NCBI RefSeq assembly: GCF_000092045.1
Contig: NC_007761.1
Span: forward strand, 2,669,001-2,733,000
DNA from: Rhizobium etli CFN 42
GTDB taxonomy: Bacteria > Pseudomonadota > Alphaproteobacteria > Rhizobiales > Rhizobiaceae
Direction: 5' to 3'
DNA: 64,000 nucleotides
Made by a program: the position numbers and the translations under genes. Positions 56,172 to 64,000 of the stretch are shown in pieces. The notes beneath the pieces were generated by a model, which did no database searches, was not told where the DNA came from, and worked only from the letters and a program-made list of their open reading frames with translations. The number at the start of each line of letters is the position of its first letter. Within the stretch, counting starts at the first letter, position 1.

Positions 56172-57179
56172 TCACCCCCTTCGCTGCCTCCAAGCCACCG
56201 GCGTCATACCGGTCACACGCCTGAACTCCCGATTGAAGTTCGACTTCGTCTGGAAGCCGACCTCGAACATCACCTCGGTTACCGATTTTTCAGTGGCGGA
56301 CAAAAGGTGGCAGGCCTCGCCGATCCTGTAGTCATTAACATATTGCGAGACGTTCTTGTCCATCGCCCGGTTGATGGCCGTCGAGATCTGGCGGGCGGGG
56401 ATTCCGGCCTTGCGGGCCAGCCGGTCGAGGTTGAGATTGGCGTCACGATAGAGCTTTTTTGCCTCCATCAGCGCGTCGACCATCGCGATGGTCTCCTTGT
56501 CCTCGCTGGTATCAGACCTCGGCGCTCCCTCTGCTGTCTCCGGCGGCACCCGGCTGCGGCTGGCGGCTGCCGCAGCAATGCCGAGGATAACCAGGGCGGC
56601 GAGATTTCCGACGCTGATCAGTGCCAGCGCCCGCTCGCTATGCGCTGAGATGAAATCGAGAAAGACAAAAATATCGATGGCGGCCGAGAGACAAAGCGCG
56701 GCTGCCGCGAAGATGATCGCCCGGTAGGCCGGCACGGCGCCTTCAAAGGGCGCGAGCCGCAACGCGTCCGCCCCCGGGCGCATCAAAAGCAGGATCGCCA
56801 CGGCGTAGCCGACGAAGACGAGCACCAGCGCCACGTCGATCGCATCCCGCCAGAAGGTCGCCAGCAGCAGGATGAGGATAGCAGGCACGGCATGCAGCCC
56901 GATCCGCGCAGCAAGCGACCGCCGGCTCGTCTTCACCAACGTGAAAACCCCGGCATAGGCAAGCGGCGGCACCACTGCTGCAATCACTGGCGCAGCCAGC
57001 CCCACCCCCTGCACGCCATAGCCCCAACGCAGGCCGGAAAGCACGGATTGCAGCGCCGAGACCAGGATCAACGCCAGAAAAGGCAGGTTCAGCGCCACCT
57101 CCTCATCGCGCCTGAGAACAGTGGCGAAGAGGATGAGCAGCAGGAGAGCAACGACGAAGGGAAGCGGAATGAAGATCAT
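56172..57179 (-). CDS. membrane-anchored AraC family regulator
   Basis: 335 aa. Six to seven membrane segments span residues 1 to about 210, followed by a linker (VPPETAEGAPRSDTSEDKET) and an AraC DNA-binding domain: LNLDRLARKAGIPARQISTA, then KSVTEVMFEVGFQTKSNFNR and EFRRVTGMTPVAWRQ. Membrane AraC regulators sense signals at or in the inner membrane. It lies upstream of the ABC/HlyD operon on the same strand, so control of that exporter is the obvious hypothesis. Confidence 0.88.
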   Translation of the reverse strand: MIFIPLPFVVALLLLILFATVLRRDEEVALNLPFLALILVSALQSVLSGLRWGYGVQGVGLAAPVIAAVVPPLAYAGVFTLVKTSRRSLAARIGLHAVPAILILLLATFWRDAIDVALVLVFVGYAVAILLLMRPGADALRLAPFEGAVPAYRAIIFAAAALCLSAAIDIFVFLDFISAHSERALALISVGNLAALVILGIAAAAASRSRVPPETAEGAPRSDTSEDKETIAMVDALMEAKKLYRDANLNLDRLARKAGIPARQISTAINRAMDKNVSQYVNDYRIGEACHLLSATEKSVTEVMFEVGFQTKSNFNREFRRVTGMTPVAWRQRRG

Positions 57180-57323
57180 GGGACTCCAAGATCGGAATGA
57201 CGAACGGCGCCATCATTGCCGAGTCCGGCGCCCGGCGCGACCTCCATCATGTTTTAGGACTATTTTATGTGGAAATTTTTGAATTGGCGGTCGCGGGGGT
57301 TCGAGCGAGCCATGAACGCCGGA

Positions 57324-57905
57324 TCAGACGCGCCCCAGAAACGCAAGTACGCGGGCAGTCAGCAGCGCGGTCGCATCTGCGTCATATGTCGGAAGCGAGC
57401 TGTCGGCGAAGTAGTGTTGATCGCCGGGATAGAGGAAAAGCTCCGCGTCCGCGACCTTGGCCACGATCTCGCGGGCGGCATCAATGTCACCCTCGCCGAC
57501 GAAGATCGGATCGTTGTCCATGCCGTGGATCTGGACCGGGACGCGCTCCGGCCAGGGTCCGACGGCCCACTCGCCGCTGATCGGCAGGCAGGAATAGAAA
57601 AGCAGAGCCCCGCGGGCTCCAGGCCGTGTTTGCGCCAGCTTCTGCGCTGGGAGTACGCCAAATGAGAAGCCGGCATAGACCAGTTCGGGAGGCAGTTCGT
57701 CGGCGAGCCGGACGCCGTGTTCCCTGACGGCGTCGAATCCGATCTCGCCGATATAGGCGAGCCCCTCCTCGATGCTATGGAACGTGCGTCCATCGAATAG
57801 ATCAGGCGTGTGGACGATGTGGCCCGCCGCCCTGATGTCGTCTGCGAAGGCATGCACTCCAGGGGTCAACCCTTGTGCGTGGTGGAACAGCAAGATCTCA
57901 GCCAT
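57324..57905 (-). CDS. dienelactone hydrolase-like protein
   Basis: 193 aa alpha/beta hydrolase. The nucleophile elbow is AGFSFGV; classical dienelactone hydrolases have Cys in this place, so here Ser serves. The acid is in QIHGMDNDPIF or the nearby Asp cluster, and the His is in GDQHYFAD. The substrate is unknown. It follows the oxidase operon on the same strand but is separated by 112 bp. Start ATG 57905 (MAEILLFHHAQGLTPG); longer starts are not supported. Confidence 0.87.
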   Translation of the reverse strand: MAEILLFHHAQGLTPGVHAFADDIRAAGHIVHTPDLFDGRTFHSIEEGLAYIGEIGFDAVREHGVRLADELPPELVYAGFSFGVLPAQKLAQTRPGARGALLFYSCLPISGEWAVGPWPERVPVQIHGMDNDPIFVGEGDIDAAREIVAKVADAELFLYPGDQHYFADSSLPTYDADATALLTARVLAFLGRV

Positions 57906-58016
57906 AAGGCGTCTCCCGTCGCGGTGTTGGCCGGCTCGATAAGAAAGTTCAGAGGAGTTCAGACCGGGCCTGCGGCAGTCATCTCCGACGTCGCACTCGG
58001 CCCCCGATGACAATAT

Positions 58017-58382
58017 TTAAGGGGCTGTCCCGAAAAAGGCGAGCCGCGTAAGGATCGTATATTGCGATTCCGATACCATCAGCGCCACGAAGACCAGCAC
58101 CAGCACCGGCGGCATCAGGATGGCGTAGACGAGTGCCAGCCGCTCCCAGGCCATATGCATGAAGACCGCGACGATCAGCCCGGCCTTCAGCATCATGAAC
58201 AGAAGGATCAGCGTCCATCTGAGATAACCCTGAATGCCGAAATAATCGACAAGGTAGGAAAAGGCGCTGAGCACGAAGAGCAGGCCCCAGACGAAGAGAT
58301 AGAGCCGGATCGGATGCTGCTGTCCCGTGTGTGCTTGTGCCTGCGCCGTATGGGTTTGGGCATGCGCCGTTGTCTCGCTCAT
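58017..58382 (-). CDS. cytochrome c oxidase subunit IV family protein
   Basis: 121 aa with three membrane helices. The His/Gln/Thr-rich N-terminus (TAHAQTHTAQAQAHTGQQH) could bind a metal. WTLILLFMMLKAGLIVAVFM and HMAWERLALVYAILM match the CyoD/CtaF-like pattern. A small subunit that helps assemble or stabilise the oxidase. The last gene of the operon, 24 bp after subunit III. Confidence 0.85.
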   Translation of the reverse strand: MSETTAHAQTHTAQAQAHTGQQHPIRLYLFVWGLLFVLSAFSYLVDYFGIQGYLRWTLILLFMMLKAGLIVAVFMHMAWERLALVYAILMPPVLVLVFVALMVSESQYTILTRLAFFGTAP

Positions 58383-58406
58383 GACGACCTCACCACAGAT
58401 AGAAGC

Positions 58407-59126
58407 TTACCAAAGATAAAAGAACGCAAAGATGAAGACCCAGACCAGATCAACGAAGTGCCAGTAGAGGCCCATGATCTCGACGACCTCGTAGCGGCCT
58501 TTCCGGCTGGTGAAGAAGCCGCGCCGTTCCACGTCGAAATCGCCCCGCCAGACCTTGCGGGCGACGATAAGGAGGAAGATGACGCCGATCGTCACATGGG
58601 TGCCGTGGAAGCCGGTGATCATGAAGAAGGTCGATCCGAACTGGGCTGCCCCCCAGGGGTTCTCCCAAGGGCGCACGCCTTCGGTGATCAGTTTCGTCCA
58701 TTCGAAAGCCTGCATGCTGACGAAGGTCGCCCCCAGCAACGCCGTCAGCAGCATCAGAGCCGCGGTCCTGTGGCGTTCGCGGCGATAGCCGAAATTGACC
58801 GCCATCGCCATGGTGCCGCTGCTCGAGATCAGCACGAAGGTCATGATCGCAATCAGGATCAGCGGAATGTCCTGGCCGCCGATATGCAGCGCGAAGACCT
58901 CGCTCGGATTGGGCCATGCAACAGGCGTCGACATGCGGGCGGTCATATAGGCGATCAGGAAACAGCCGAAGACGAAGGTGTCGCTCAAGAGAAAGATCCA
59001 CATCATCGCCTTGCCCCAGGAGGCGCTCTTGAAGGCGCGCTGATCCGAGGCGAAATCGGCAGCAACACCACGCAGGCCGGCCGGCCGAAGGTTTGCATCG
59101 CCGTGTGTCTCGATAGTCTGTGCCAT
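58407..59126 (-). CDS. coxP: cytochrome c oxidase subunit III (CoxP-like)
   Basis: 239 aa, about seven membrane helices. It contains the subunit III signature FHGTHVTIGVIFLLIVAR and ends GLYWHFVDLVWVFIFAFFYL. The role is to stabilise the active site and protect proton uptake. AGGAG lies 8 nt before the ATG at 59126; a TTG two codons earlier is the alternative. The name follows the gene order known from Bradyrhizobium coxMNOP and is an inference. Confidence 0.88.
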   Translation of the reverse strand: MAQTIETHGDANLRPAGLRGVAADFASDQRAFKSASWGKAMMWIFLLSDTFVFGCFLIAYMTARMSTPVAWPNPSEVFALHIGGQDIPLILIAIMTFVLISSSGTMAMAVNFGYRRERHRTAALMLLTALLGATFVSMQAFEWTKLITEGVRPWENPWGAAQFGSTFFMITGFHGTHVTIGVIFLLIVARKVWRGDFDVERRGFFTSRKGRYEVVEIMGLYWHFVDLVWVFIFAFFYLW

Positions 59127-59137
59127 CTGCAAGTCTC

Positions 59138-59851
59138 CTAGCTTATCAACGTGCGGCAGAGATCGACGAAATCATTCGCCCAGCCGGCAAAGAGCGCGAA
59201 GAGCACAAGCCAGACGGCGAGCATGAAATGCGAATAGATGGCCGAAAGGTCGACGCTGAGGCGCAGTCTCTCCGGCGAAACATCGGCTGCGAACGCCTTG
59301 ACCGTCGTATGCGCGAGGACGGCAAGCCCGCCCAAAATATGCAGCCCATGCAGGCCGGTGAGCATATAGAAGAAGCTGTTGGCGGGATTGTCGGCCAGTA
59401 CGTAGCCGGCCGCCGTCAGTTCCCGCCATGCCTGGATCTGTCCGACGAGGAAGAAGACGGCAAGCGCAAGTCCTGTGACGAGTGCCGGCCGTAGGTTTTC
59501 CATGCGGCCGTGCTGCGCCTCACGTTTGGCCCATTGCAGCGCGGCACTGCTGAGCGCAAGTGCCGCGGTGTTCACCCAGAGCAGCCGCGGAACCGGCATC
59601 CCCCACCAGTCCGCCGATGCCGCACGCATGAAATAGGCGCTGACGGCAAGGCTGAAGACGGCGCCCACGACGCCGAGAAACACGAACAGGCCGATTTTCA
59701 CCGCCGGCACCGGCACCCGCTCAATGCCAAGATGATCCGGCATTTGCACCGAACCGGTTTCGAGCCAGGGCTTCGATGTCAGCCGCTGCCCGGCCAGCCA
59801 CCAGATGATGATGGCAGCGATAGCGGCGAGGAAGATCAGCACGATGTTCAT
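59138..59851 (-). CDS. coxO: cytochrome c oxidase subunit III-like protein (CoxO-like)
   Basis: 237 aa with seven membrane segments and a shorter conserved core: FFYMLTGLHGLHILGGLAVL, then IYSHFMLAVWLVLFALFAG. It is a diverged second subunit III, as in the CoxMNOP clusters of rhizobia, where two such genes occur. It overlaps the subunit I stop by 4 bp (ATGA) and is therefore coupled to it. Confidence 0.85.
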   Translation of the reverse strand: MNIVLIFLAAIAAIIIWWLAGQRLTSKPWLETGSVQMPDHLGIERVPVPAVKIGLFVFLGVVGAVFSLAVSAYFMRAASADWWGMPVPRLLWVNTAALALSSAALQWAKREAQHGRMENLRPALVTGLALAVFFLVGQIQAWRELTAAGYVLADNPANSFFYMLTGLHGLHILGGLAVLAHTTVKAFAADVSPERLRLSVDLSAIYSHFMLAVWLVLFALFAGWANDFVDLCRTLIS

Positions 59852-61626
59852 GTGGGAATCTCCCGTGTGACGCCACCGCTTGCCGGCACATTCTGCGGAA
59901 TGAAATCCTCGGCCGCCCCCGGCACGCTGTAATCATAGGCCCAGCGGTAGACGACAGGCAGATCCCTGCCCCAGTTGCCGTGTGGGGGCGGTGTCTGCGG
60001 CGTCTGCCATTCGAGCGTCGTCGCCCGCCAAGGATTGCCGCCCGCCTCCTTCCCCCGCAAAAGGCTCCAGACCAGGTTGAACAGAAAGACCATCTGCCCG
60101 GCCCCGACCACAAGCGCCATGACGGTGATGAAGATATTCAGCGTGTGGGCCGAAGGCGGAACGAAGGCCGTTTCTCCCATCTCGAAATAGCGGCGCGGCA
60201 CGCCGAGCAGACCGAGATAATGCATCGGAAAGAAGAGCGCATAGGTGCCGAGGAAGGTGATCCAGAAGTGAATATGGCCGAGCGTATTGTCCAGCATGCG
60301 TCCCGTCACCTTCGGATACCAGTGATAGATCGCCCCGAAGATAACGAGGATCGGCGCGACCCCCATGACCATGTGGAAATGCGCAACGACGAACATCGTA
60401 TCCGACAGCGGCACGTCGACGACGACATTGCCGAGGAAGAGACCGGTCAGGCCGCCATTGACGAAGGTGACTATGAAGGCGAGCGCAAAAAGCATCGGCA
60501 GCGTCAGGTGGATATCGCCGCGCCAGAGCGTCAGCACCCAGTTGTAGACTTTGATCGCCGTGGGGATGGCGATGATCAGCGTCGTGGTGGCGAAGAAGAA
60601 ACCGAAAGCCGGATGCATGCCGCTGACATACATGTGGTGCGCCCAGACGACGAAGCTCAAGCCCCCGATGATGACAATCGCCCAGACCATCATGCGGTAA
60701 CCGAAGATGTTCTTGCGCGCATGAGTGCTGATCAGGTCGGATACGATACCGAAGGCCGGCAGCGCGACGATATAGACCTCGGGATGGCCGAAGAACCAGA
60801 ACAGATGCTGGAACAGGATCGGGCTGCCGCCGCCATGCTTCAGCTGCTCGCCCATTTCAACGATGGCCGGCATGAAGAAGCTGGTGCCGAGCAGACGGTC
60901 GAACAGCATCATGACGCAGGCGACAAAGAGGGCCGGAAAGGCCAAGAGCGCCATGACGGTCGCGGTGAAGATGCCCCAGACGGTGAGCGGCATCCGCATC
61001 AGCGTCATCCCCCGCGCCCGCCCCTGCAGCACGGTCACCACATAGTTCAGGCCGCCCATGGTGAAGCCTATGATGAAGACGATCAGCGAGGTGAGCATCA
61101 AGAAGATGCCCCAGTCCTTGCCGCCGGGCGTGCCCGACAGGACCGATTGCGGCGGATAAAGCGTCCAGCCTGCGCCCGTCGGGCCGCCGGGTGCGAAAAA
61201 CCCCGCCACCAGGATCAGAACGGCAAGCAGGTAGATCCAGTAGCTCAGCATGTTCGCATAAGGGAACACCATGTCGCGCGCACCGACCATCAGCGGGATG
61301 AGGTAGTTGCCGAAGCCGCCGAGGAAGAGCGCGGTCAAGAGGTAGATCACCATGATCATGCCATGCATGGTGATGAACTGATAATAGTGATCGGCATCGA
61401 TGAAGGCGAAATAGCCGGGAAAGGCGAGCTGAATCCGCATCAGCCAGGAGAGCACCAACGCCACCAAGCCGATCGAGATGGCGGTTAGCGAATATTGGAC
61501 GGCAATGATCTTGGCGTCCTGGCTGAACACATATTTGGTCCACCAGCTGTGCGGATGATAAAGCTCGACATCCTCGACTTCGGCGGCCGGGATGACACCT
61601 GCGCTGCCGGACGGAATCTCGACCAT
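59848..61626 (-). CDS. coxN: cytochrome c oxidase subunit I (CoxN-like)
   Basis: 592 aa, twelve or more membrane helices. Low-spin heme ligands are His in FITMHGMIM and in HFHMVMG. CuB and the cross-linked Tyr are in FFGHPEVYI, the other CuB histidines in WAHHMYVSG, and the heme a3 ligand in VVAHFHMV. All redox centres of a heme-copper oxidase are therefore present. TAGGAGGAG precedes the ATG at 61626. The long N-terminus (PSGSAGVIPAAEVEDVELYH) is typical of this clade. Confidence 0.95.
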   Translation of the reverse strand: MVEIPSGSAGVIPAAEVEDVELYHPHSWWTKYVFSQDAKIIAVQYSLTAISIGLVALVLSWLMRIQLAFPGYFAFIDADHYYQFITMHGMIMVIYLLTALFLGGFGNYLIPLMVGARDMVFPYANMLSYWIYLLAVLILVAGFFAPGGPTGAGWTLYPPQSVLSGTPGGKDWGIFLMLTSLIVFIIGFTMGGLNYVVTVLQGRARGMTLMRMPLTVWGIFTATVMALLAFPALFVACVMMLFDRLLGTSFFMPAIVEMGEQLKHGGGSPILFQHLFWFFGHPEVYIVALPAFGIVSDLISTHARKNIFGYRMMVWAIVIIGGLSFVVWAHHMYVSGMHPAFGFFFATTTLIIAIPTAIKVYNWVLTLWRGDIHLTLPMLFALAFIVTFVNGGLTGLFLGNVVVDVPLSDTMFVVAHFHMVMGVAPILVIFGAIYHWYPKVTGRMLDNTLGHIHFWITFLGTYALFFPMHYLGLLGVPRRYFEMGETAFVPPSAHTLNIFITVMALVVGAGQMVFLFNLVWSLLRGKEAGGNPWRATTLEWQTPQTPPPHGNWGRDLPVVYRWAYDYSVPGAAEDFIPQNVPASGGVTREIPT

Positions 61627-61693
61627 GATATCTCCTCCTATACCCGCCGATTGGTTAAACCGGCCTGCGGCCTCCGGCCGTCTTCCCGCCAGT

Positions 61694-62512
61694 TCAGTTC
61701 GCCGGCGGCGGCTCTCCCGATGACGCCGTCAGCTGGGTGAATGTCTGCTGCTGCCCGAGCCAGGTCTGATAGTCCGCGTCCTCGTCGACCACGACGGTGC
61801 CGCGCATCTGCGGATGACCGATGCCGCAAAGTTCGGCACAGAGGATCTCGAACGTGCCCGTGCGCGTCGGTGTCAGCCAGAAATAAGTGACCATGCCCGG
61901 GATCATATCCATCTTGGCGCGGAACTCCGGCACGTAGAAATCGTGGAGAACATCGACGGAACGCAGCAATATGTGCACGGGCTTGCCGATCGGCAGATGA
62001 AGCTCGCCGCCTTCGACGATGATGTCATCGAGGCCGGTTGGATCGTTCTTGTCGACGCCTAGCGGATTGTCGGAAGTGACGTCACGCGTCTCGGCACGGC
62101 CGAGCTTTCCGTCCGCACCCGGCAGGCGGAAGCTCCACAGCCACTGCTGACTGACGACTTCGACCGATGCGGCATCGGCGGGCACTGTGATGAACTGGTT
62201 CCAGACGATCAGGCCGGGCGCCAGCATTGCCGCGACGCCAACTGCCGTTCCCGAGGCCAGAAGCAATTCCAGCCTGCGATTTTCAGGCTCATAATGCGCC
62301 CGGTTGCCCGGTCTGTGTCGGAAGCGGAAGACGCAATAGGCCATGAAGGAAATCACCGCTACGAAGACGATGCCGGTGATCCAGAAGGTGATGACGAGCG
62401 TGTTGTCGATATAGCTCCAGTTCGACGCGATCGGCGTCCACCACCACGGGCTCAGCACGTGGAACAGCACGGAGCCAACGACAACCAAGACGAGAATCAG
62501 CACAACAGCCAT
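61694..62512 (-). CDS. coxM: cytochrome c oxidase subunit II (CoxM-like)
   Basis: 272 aa. Two membrane helices at residues about 4-22 and 40-65, then a periplasmic cupredoxin domain. CuA ligands are His in VLHDFYVPEF and the block CAELCGIGHPQM (two Cys, Glu, His, Met). No fused cytochrome c is seen. AGGAGGGG lies 5 nt upstream of the ATG at 62512, preferred over an upstream Met at 62581. It accepts electrons from a cytochrome c, possibly the gene 144 bp upstream. Confidence 0.93.
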   Translation of the reverse strand: MAVVLILVLVVVGSVLFHVLSPWWWTPIASNWSYIDNTLVITFWITGIVFVAVISFMAYCVFRFRHRPGNRAHYEPENRRLELLLASGTAVGVAAMLAPGLIVWNQFITVPADAASVEVVSQQWLWSFRLPGADGKLGRAETRDVTSDNPLGVDKNDPTGLDDIIVEGGELHLPIGKPVHILLRSVDVLHDFYVPEFRAKMDMIPGMVTYFWLTPTRTGTFEILCAELCGIGHPQMRGTVVVDEDADYQTWLGQQQTFTQLTASSGEPPPAN

Positions 62513-62655
62513 TTCCGCCCCTCCTGGGCCGACCGACCGTGAAACCGCACTCCACAAAACGTCGAGTTTATTATCGCACAAATAGAAAATGTCGGCAATT
62601 ACGGCGATTTAGGCATGCGCCGCTGCCGGCAACCCGTCATTTGGCGTACTGCCCC

Positions 62656-63057
62656 TCATTGGGAATATTGTTTCAGATAGGCGATGAGATTGGTGATTTC
62701 CTGGTCATCCTTCACTCCTGCGAAGGCCATCTTGGTGCCCTTCACCTTGGCTTTCGGATTATGCAGATAGTCACGCAACGTCGCCTCGTCCCAGACGAGA
62801 CCACCCTCGCCGGCGGCCTTCATCCCCGCAGAATAAGCAAAATCAGGATGCGTCCCGGCCTTTCGGCCGAACAGCTTGTTCAGTGACGGACCCACCTTGT
62901 TCGTATCGGACTCGGCGACATGACAGGTGGCACATTTCTTGAAAACGGTGGCACCGGCCGCCGCATCCCCCTCCTGCGCTCCAGCGTTGAGAGGGAAAAG
63001 GGCAATGACGGGCGCGGCGGTCAGCAGAATAACACGGTAATCCACGGCAAACCTCAT
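62656..63057 (-). CDS. class I c-type cytochrome
   Basis: 133 aa with an export signal (MRFAVDYRVILLTAAPVIAL to NAGA). Heme is bound at CATCH, with the distal ligand Met in GTKMAFAGVK. Length, the PSLNKLFGRKAGTHPDFAYS block and the terminal YLKQYSQ are those of the cytochrome c550/c2 group. Probably the electron donor to the oxidase encoded next. The start is uncertain: ATG 63057 directly touches AGGAGG, while TTG 63066 or GTG 63045 are options. Confidence 0.92.
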   Translation of the reverse strand: MRFAVDYRVILLTAAPVIALFPLNAGAQEGDAAAGATVFKKCATCHVAESDTNKVGPSLNKLFGRKAGTHPDFAYSAGMKAAGEGGLVWDEATLRDYLHNPKAKVKGTKMAFAGVKDDQEITNLIAYLKQYSQ

Positions 63058-63128
63058 CCTCCTCAAGGTCGCCAGCCACTCTCACCATCGGCCATCATTC
63101 GCGCGGTGGTGGTGGTTGCTAGGGGTTA

Positions 63129-63157
63129 AAGTTAGTCCTTCGCGGATGCAAGTCAAT
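63129..63157 (-). promoter_or_regulatory. putative promoter of the cytochrome c/oxidase operon
   Basis: On the minus strand ATTGAC, a 17-bp spacer and TAACTT stand about 75 bp before the cytochrome start. No FNR/FixK box (TTGAT-N4-ATCAA) is seen near it. Confidence 0.4.
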
Positions 63158-63279
63158 CGCTTCCATGATTACTGCCACTTGGGGGCAATCCGATACCCTG
63201 TGGCCCCGACGCAAATGCCAGGTCAGAGACCCGGCAAGCACGTGGTGATCTGCTGGCGAATGACGCCGCGCCATCCAAC

Positions 63280-64000
63280 TTATACTCCGATCGAAAGCGC
63301 CTCTTGCACCGCCAATTCAGCCATGGCAAGCGCCGCGTCCCGGGTCTTGGCGGCGGCGACGAAGCGGCCGTTATGGCAGAAGCTCGCGCCCTCTATGCCG
63401 CAGACTGCCTCCAGCTCACCATTGGTAAGGCCGGCCCAGGCTGCTGGCAGATCGGCCCGGAGCTCGAACCCGTCTTCGGCGCGGCGAATACCGGTCACGC
63501 ACCAATCCTTTTCGCGCGGGTGGACGACGAACAGCAGGTGATCGGCGCCGGCCTTGACGATGGCGGGACGGAAGGGCATCCCTCGCGGCAATTCCAGAAT
63601 ACGCCCCTGCCCTGCATCCCCGATCGCCCGATACACGATCGCCTCGGCCCGCAGTTTTGCGGCCCTCTGAGCGATCCCGGCATCGACGAAACTGCGGGCA
63701 ATGGCCAGCGCCGCGTGGAAGGCGCGATCGTCAGCCGCGGGTTCCGCCTCATCGAACACCGGTTTCAGGGTCTCGAGCAGCGCCGGCAGCATCAGGCCCG
63801 CCAAAGGCCCCGAAGGGCTGAGCGCGCCATTGTCGGTCAGGTCGATCGGCAGCACGAAACCGGTGTCGAAAGCGGCGTGGAGGGCTTCGACATGATGATC
63901 GGGAAGACCGGAGGCTGCGAGATATTCGCGGCCGTAATGCTTCCAGATCAGGCCGAACGAGCTGTAAGGCTGGCCATCGTCGCGCTGCGGCGCGCCGCGC
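63280..64000 (-). CDS. MYG1-family (UPF0160) metal-dependent exonuclease-like, 5' part beyond the window
   Basis: The last 240 residues are present; the start lies past the right edge of the window. Conserved family blocks are RDDGQPYSSFGLIWKHYGRE at the edge, FDTGFVLPIDLTDNG, WCVTGIRRAEDGFELRADLP and AWAGLTNGELEAVCGIEGAS, then FCHNGRFVAAAKTRDAALAM. The N-terminal DHH-like metal site is outside the window. Eukaryotic MYG1 is an RNA exonuclease; bacterial members are uncharacterised. Confidence 0.88.
   Translation of the reverse strand, partial: RGAPQRDDGQPYSSFGLIWKHYGREYLAASGLPDHHVEALHAAFDTGFVLPIDLTDNGALSPSGPLAGLMLPALLETLKPVFDEAEPAADDRAFHAALAIARSFVDAGIAQRAAKLRAEAIVYRAIGDAGQGRILELPRGMPFRPAIVKAGADHLLFVVHPREKDWCVTGIRRAEDGFELRADLPAAWAGLTNGELEAVCGIEGASFCHNGRFVAAAKTRDAALAMAELAVQEALSIGV

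Noticed and set aside
59980..61488. Long open frame antisense to cytochrome oxidase subunit I (502 codons)
   Set aside because: Composition is His/Arg/Asp/Glu noise from the complement of a membrane protein gene; no ribosome site.
62513..63157. FixK/FNR box before the cytochrome c and cox genes
   Set aside because: No TTGAT-N4-ATCAA or close variant was found in either gap.

Overview
The window looks like about 64 kb of chromosome or chromid from a Rhizobium of the R. leguminosarum/R. etli type. The evidence is high GC, strong GGAGG-type ribosome binding sites, BA14K and DUF982 proteins that are typical of Rhizobiales, an alphaproteobacterial LexA box (GTTC-N7-GTTC), a CoxMNOP-type oxidase cluster, and many copies of short palindromic intergenic elements that resemble the Rhizobium-specific mosaic elements (RIME). 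I saw no rRNA, tRNA, CRISPR array, intact insertion sequence or phage gene.

Layout. 1-9 kb: a class III nucleotide cyclase, a membrane protein, a DUF982 gene with an apparent ATT start, a long uvrB carrying a translated palindromic repeat, decayed and intact GNAT genes, and an SOS-linked SRAP gene with its LexA box. 9-16 kb: a cold-shock gene, dusA, an HtrA-like protease without an export signal, a cofactor-free haloperoxidase-like hydrolase, two small rhizobial proteins, a glycine-rich secreted protein and a BA14K protein. 16-29 kb: a frameshifted GNAT gene, a DUF3313-like lipoprotein, a two-component pair, two HxlR regulator/reductase modules, a Met-rich periplasmic protein, a frameshifted second cyclase, a TetR/O-methyltransferase pair, a LAS-type peptidase and a DUF808 protein. 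29-31 kb: a scar where a 5'-truncated lrp-like gene abuts a decayed argG. 31-42 kb: a NAGPA-domain protein, GFA and VOC proteins, dapB, a broken ornithine-cyclodeaminase-family gene, a GNAT gene, an AraC regulator divergent from a PhyH dioxygenase followed by a PLP decarboxylase, and secreted proteins. 42-47.5 kb: a CPA1 Na+/H+ antiporter divergent from kup, then a frameshifted Tat-exported intradiol dioxygenase. 48-51 kb: tandem paralogous beta-helix proteins that look like type I secretion substrates. 51.6-57 kb: an ABC/FtsX/HlyD export operon beside a membrane-anchored AraC regulator. 57-64 kb: a dienelactone-hydrolase-like gene, a terminal oxidase operon (cytochrome c, CoxM-N-O-P, subunit IV), and the 3' part of a MYG1-family gene cut by the window edge.

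Functional themes are DNA damage response (uvrB, SRAP), envelope and secreted proteins, cation balance (kup plus antiporter), and respiration. Several genes carry what look like single-base frameshifts or small deletions (5.86, 6.8, 16.5, 22.8, 29.7-30.4, 35.7 and 47.3 kb). That is either real decay of an accessory chromosome or an assembly-quality artefact, and it should be kept in mind when reading those entries.
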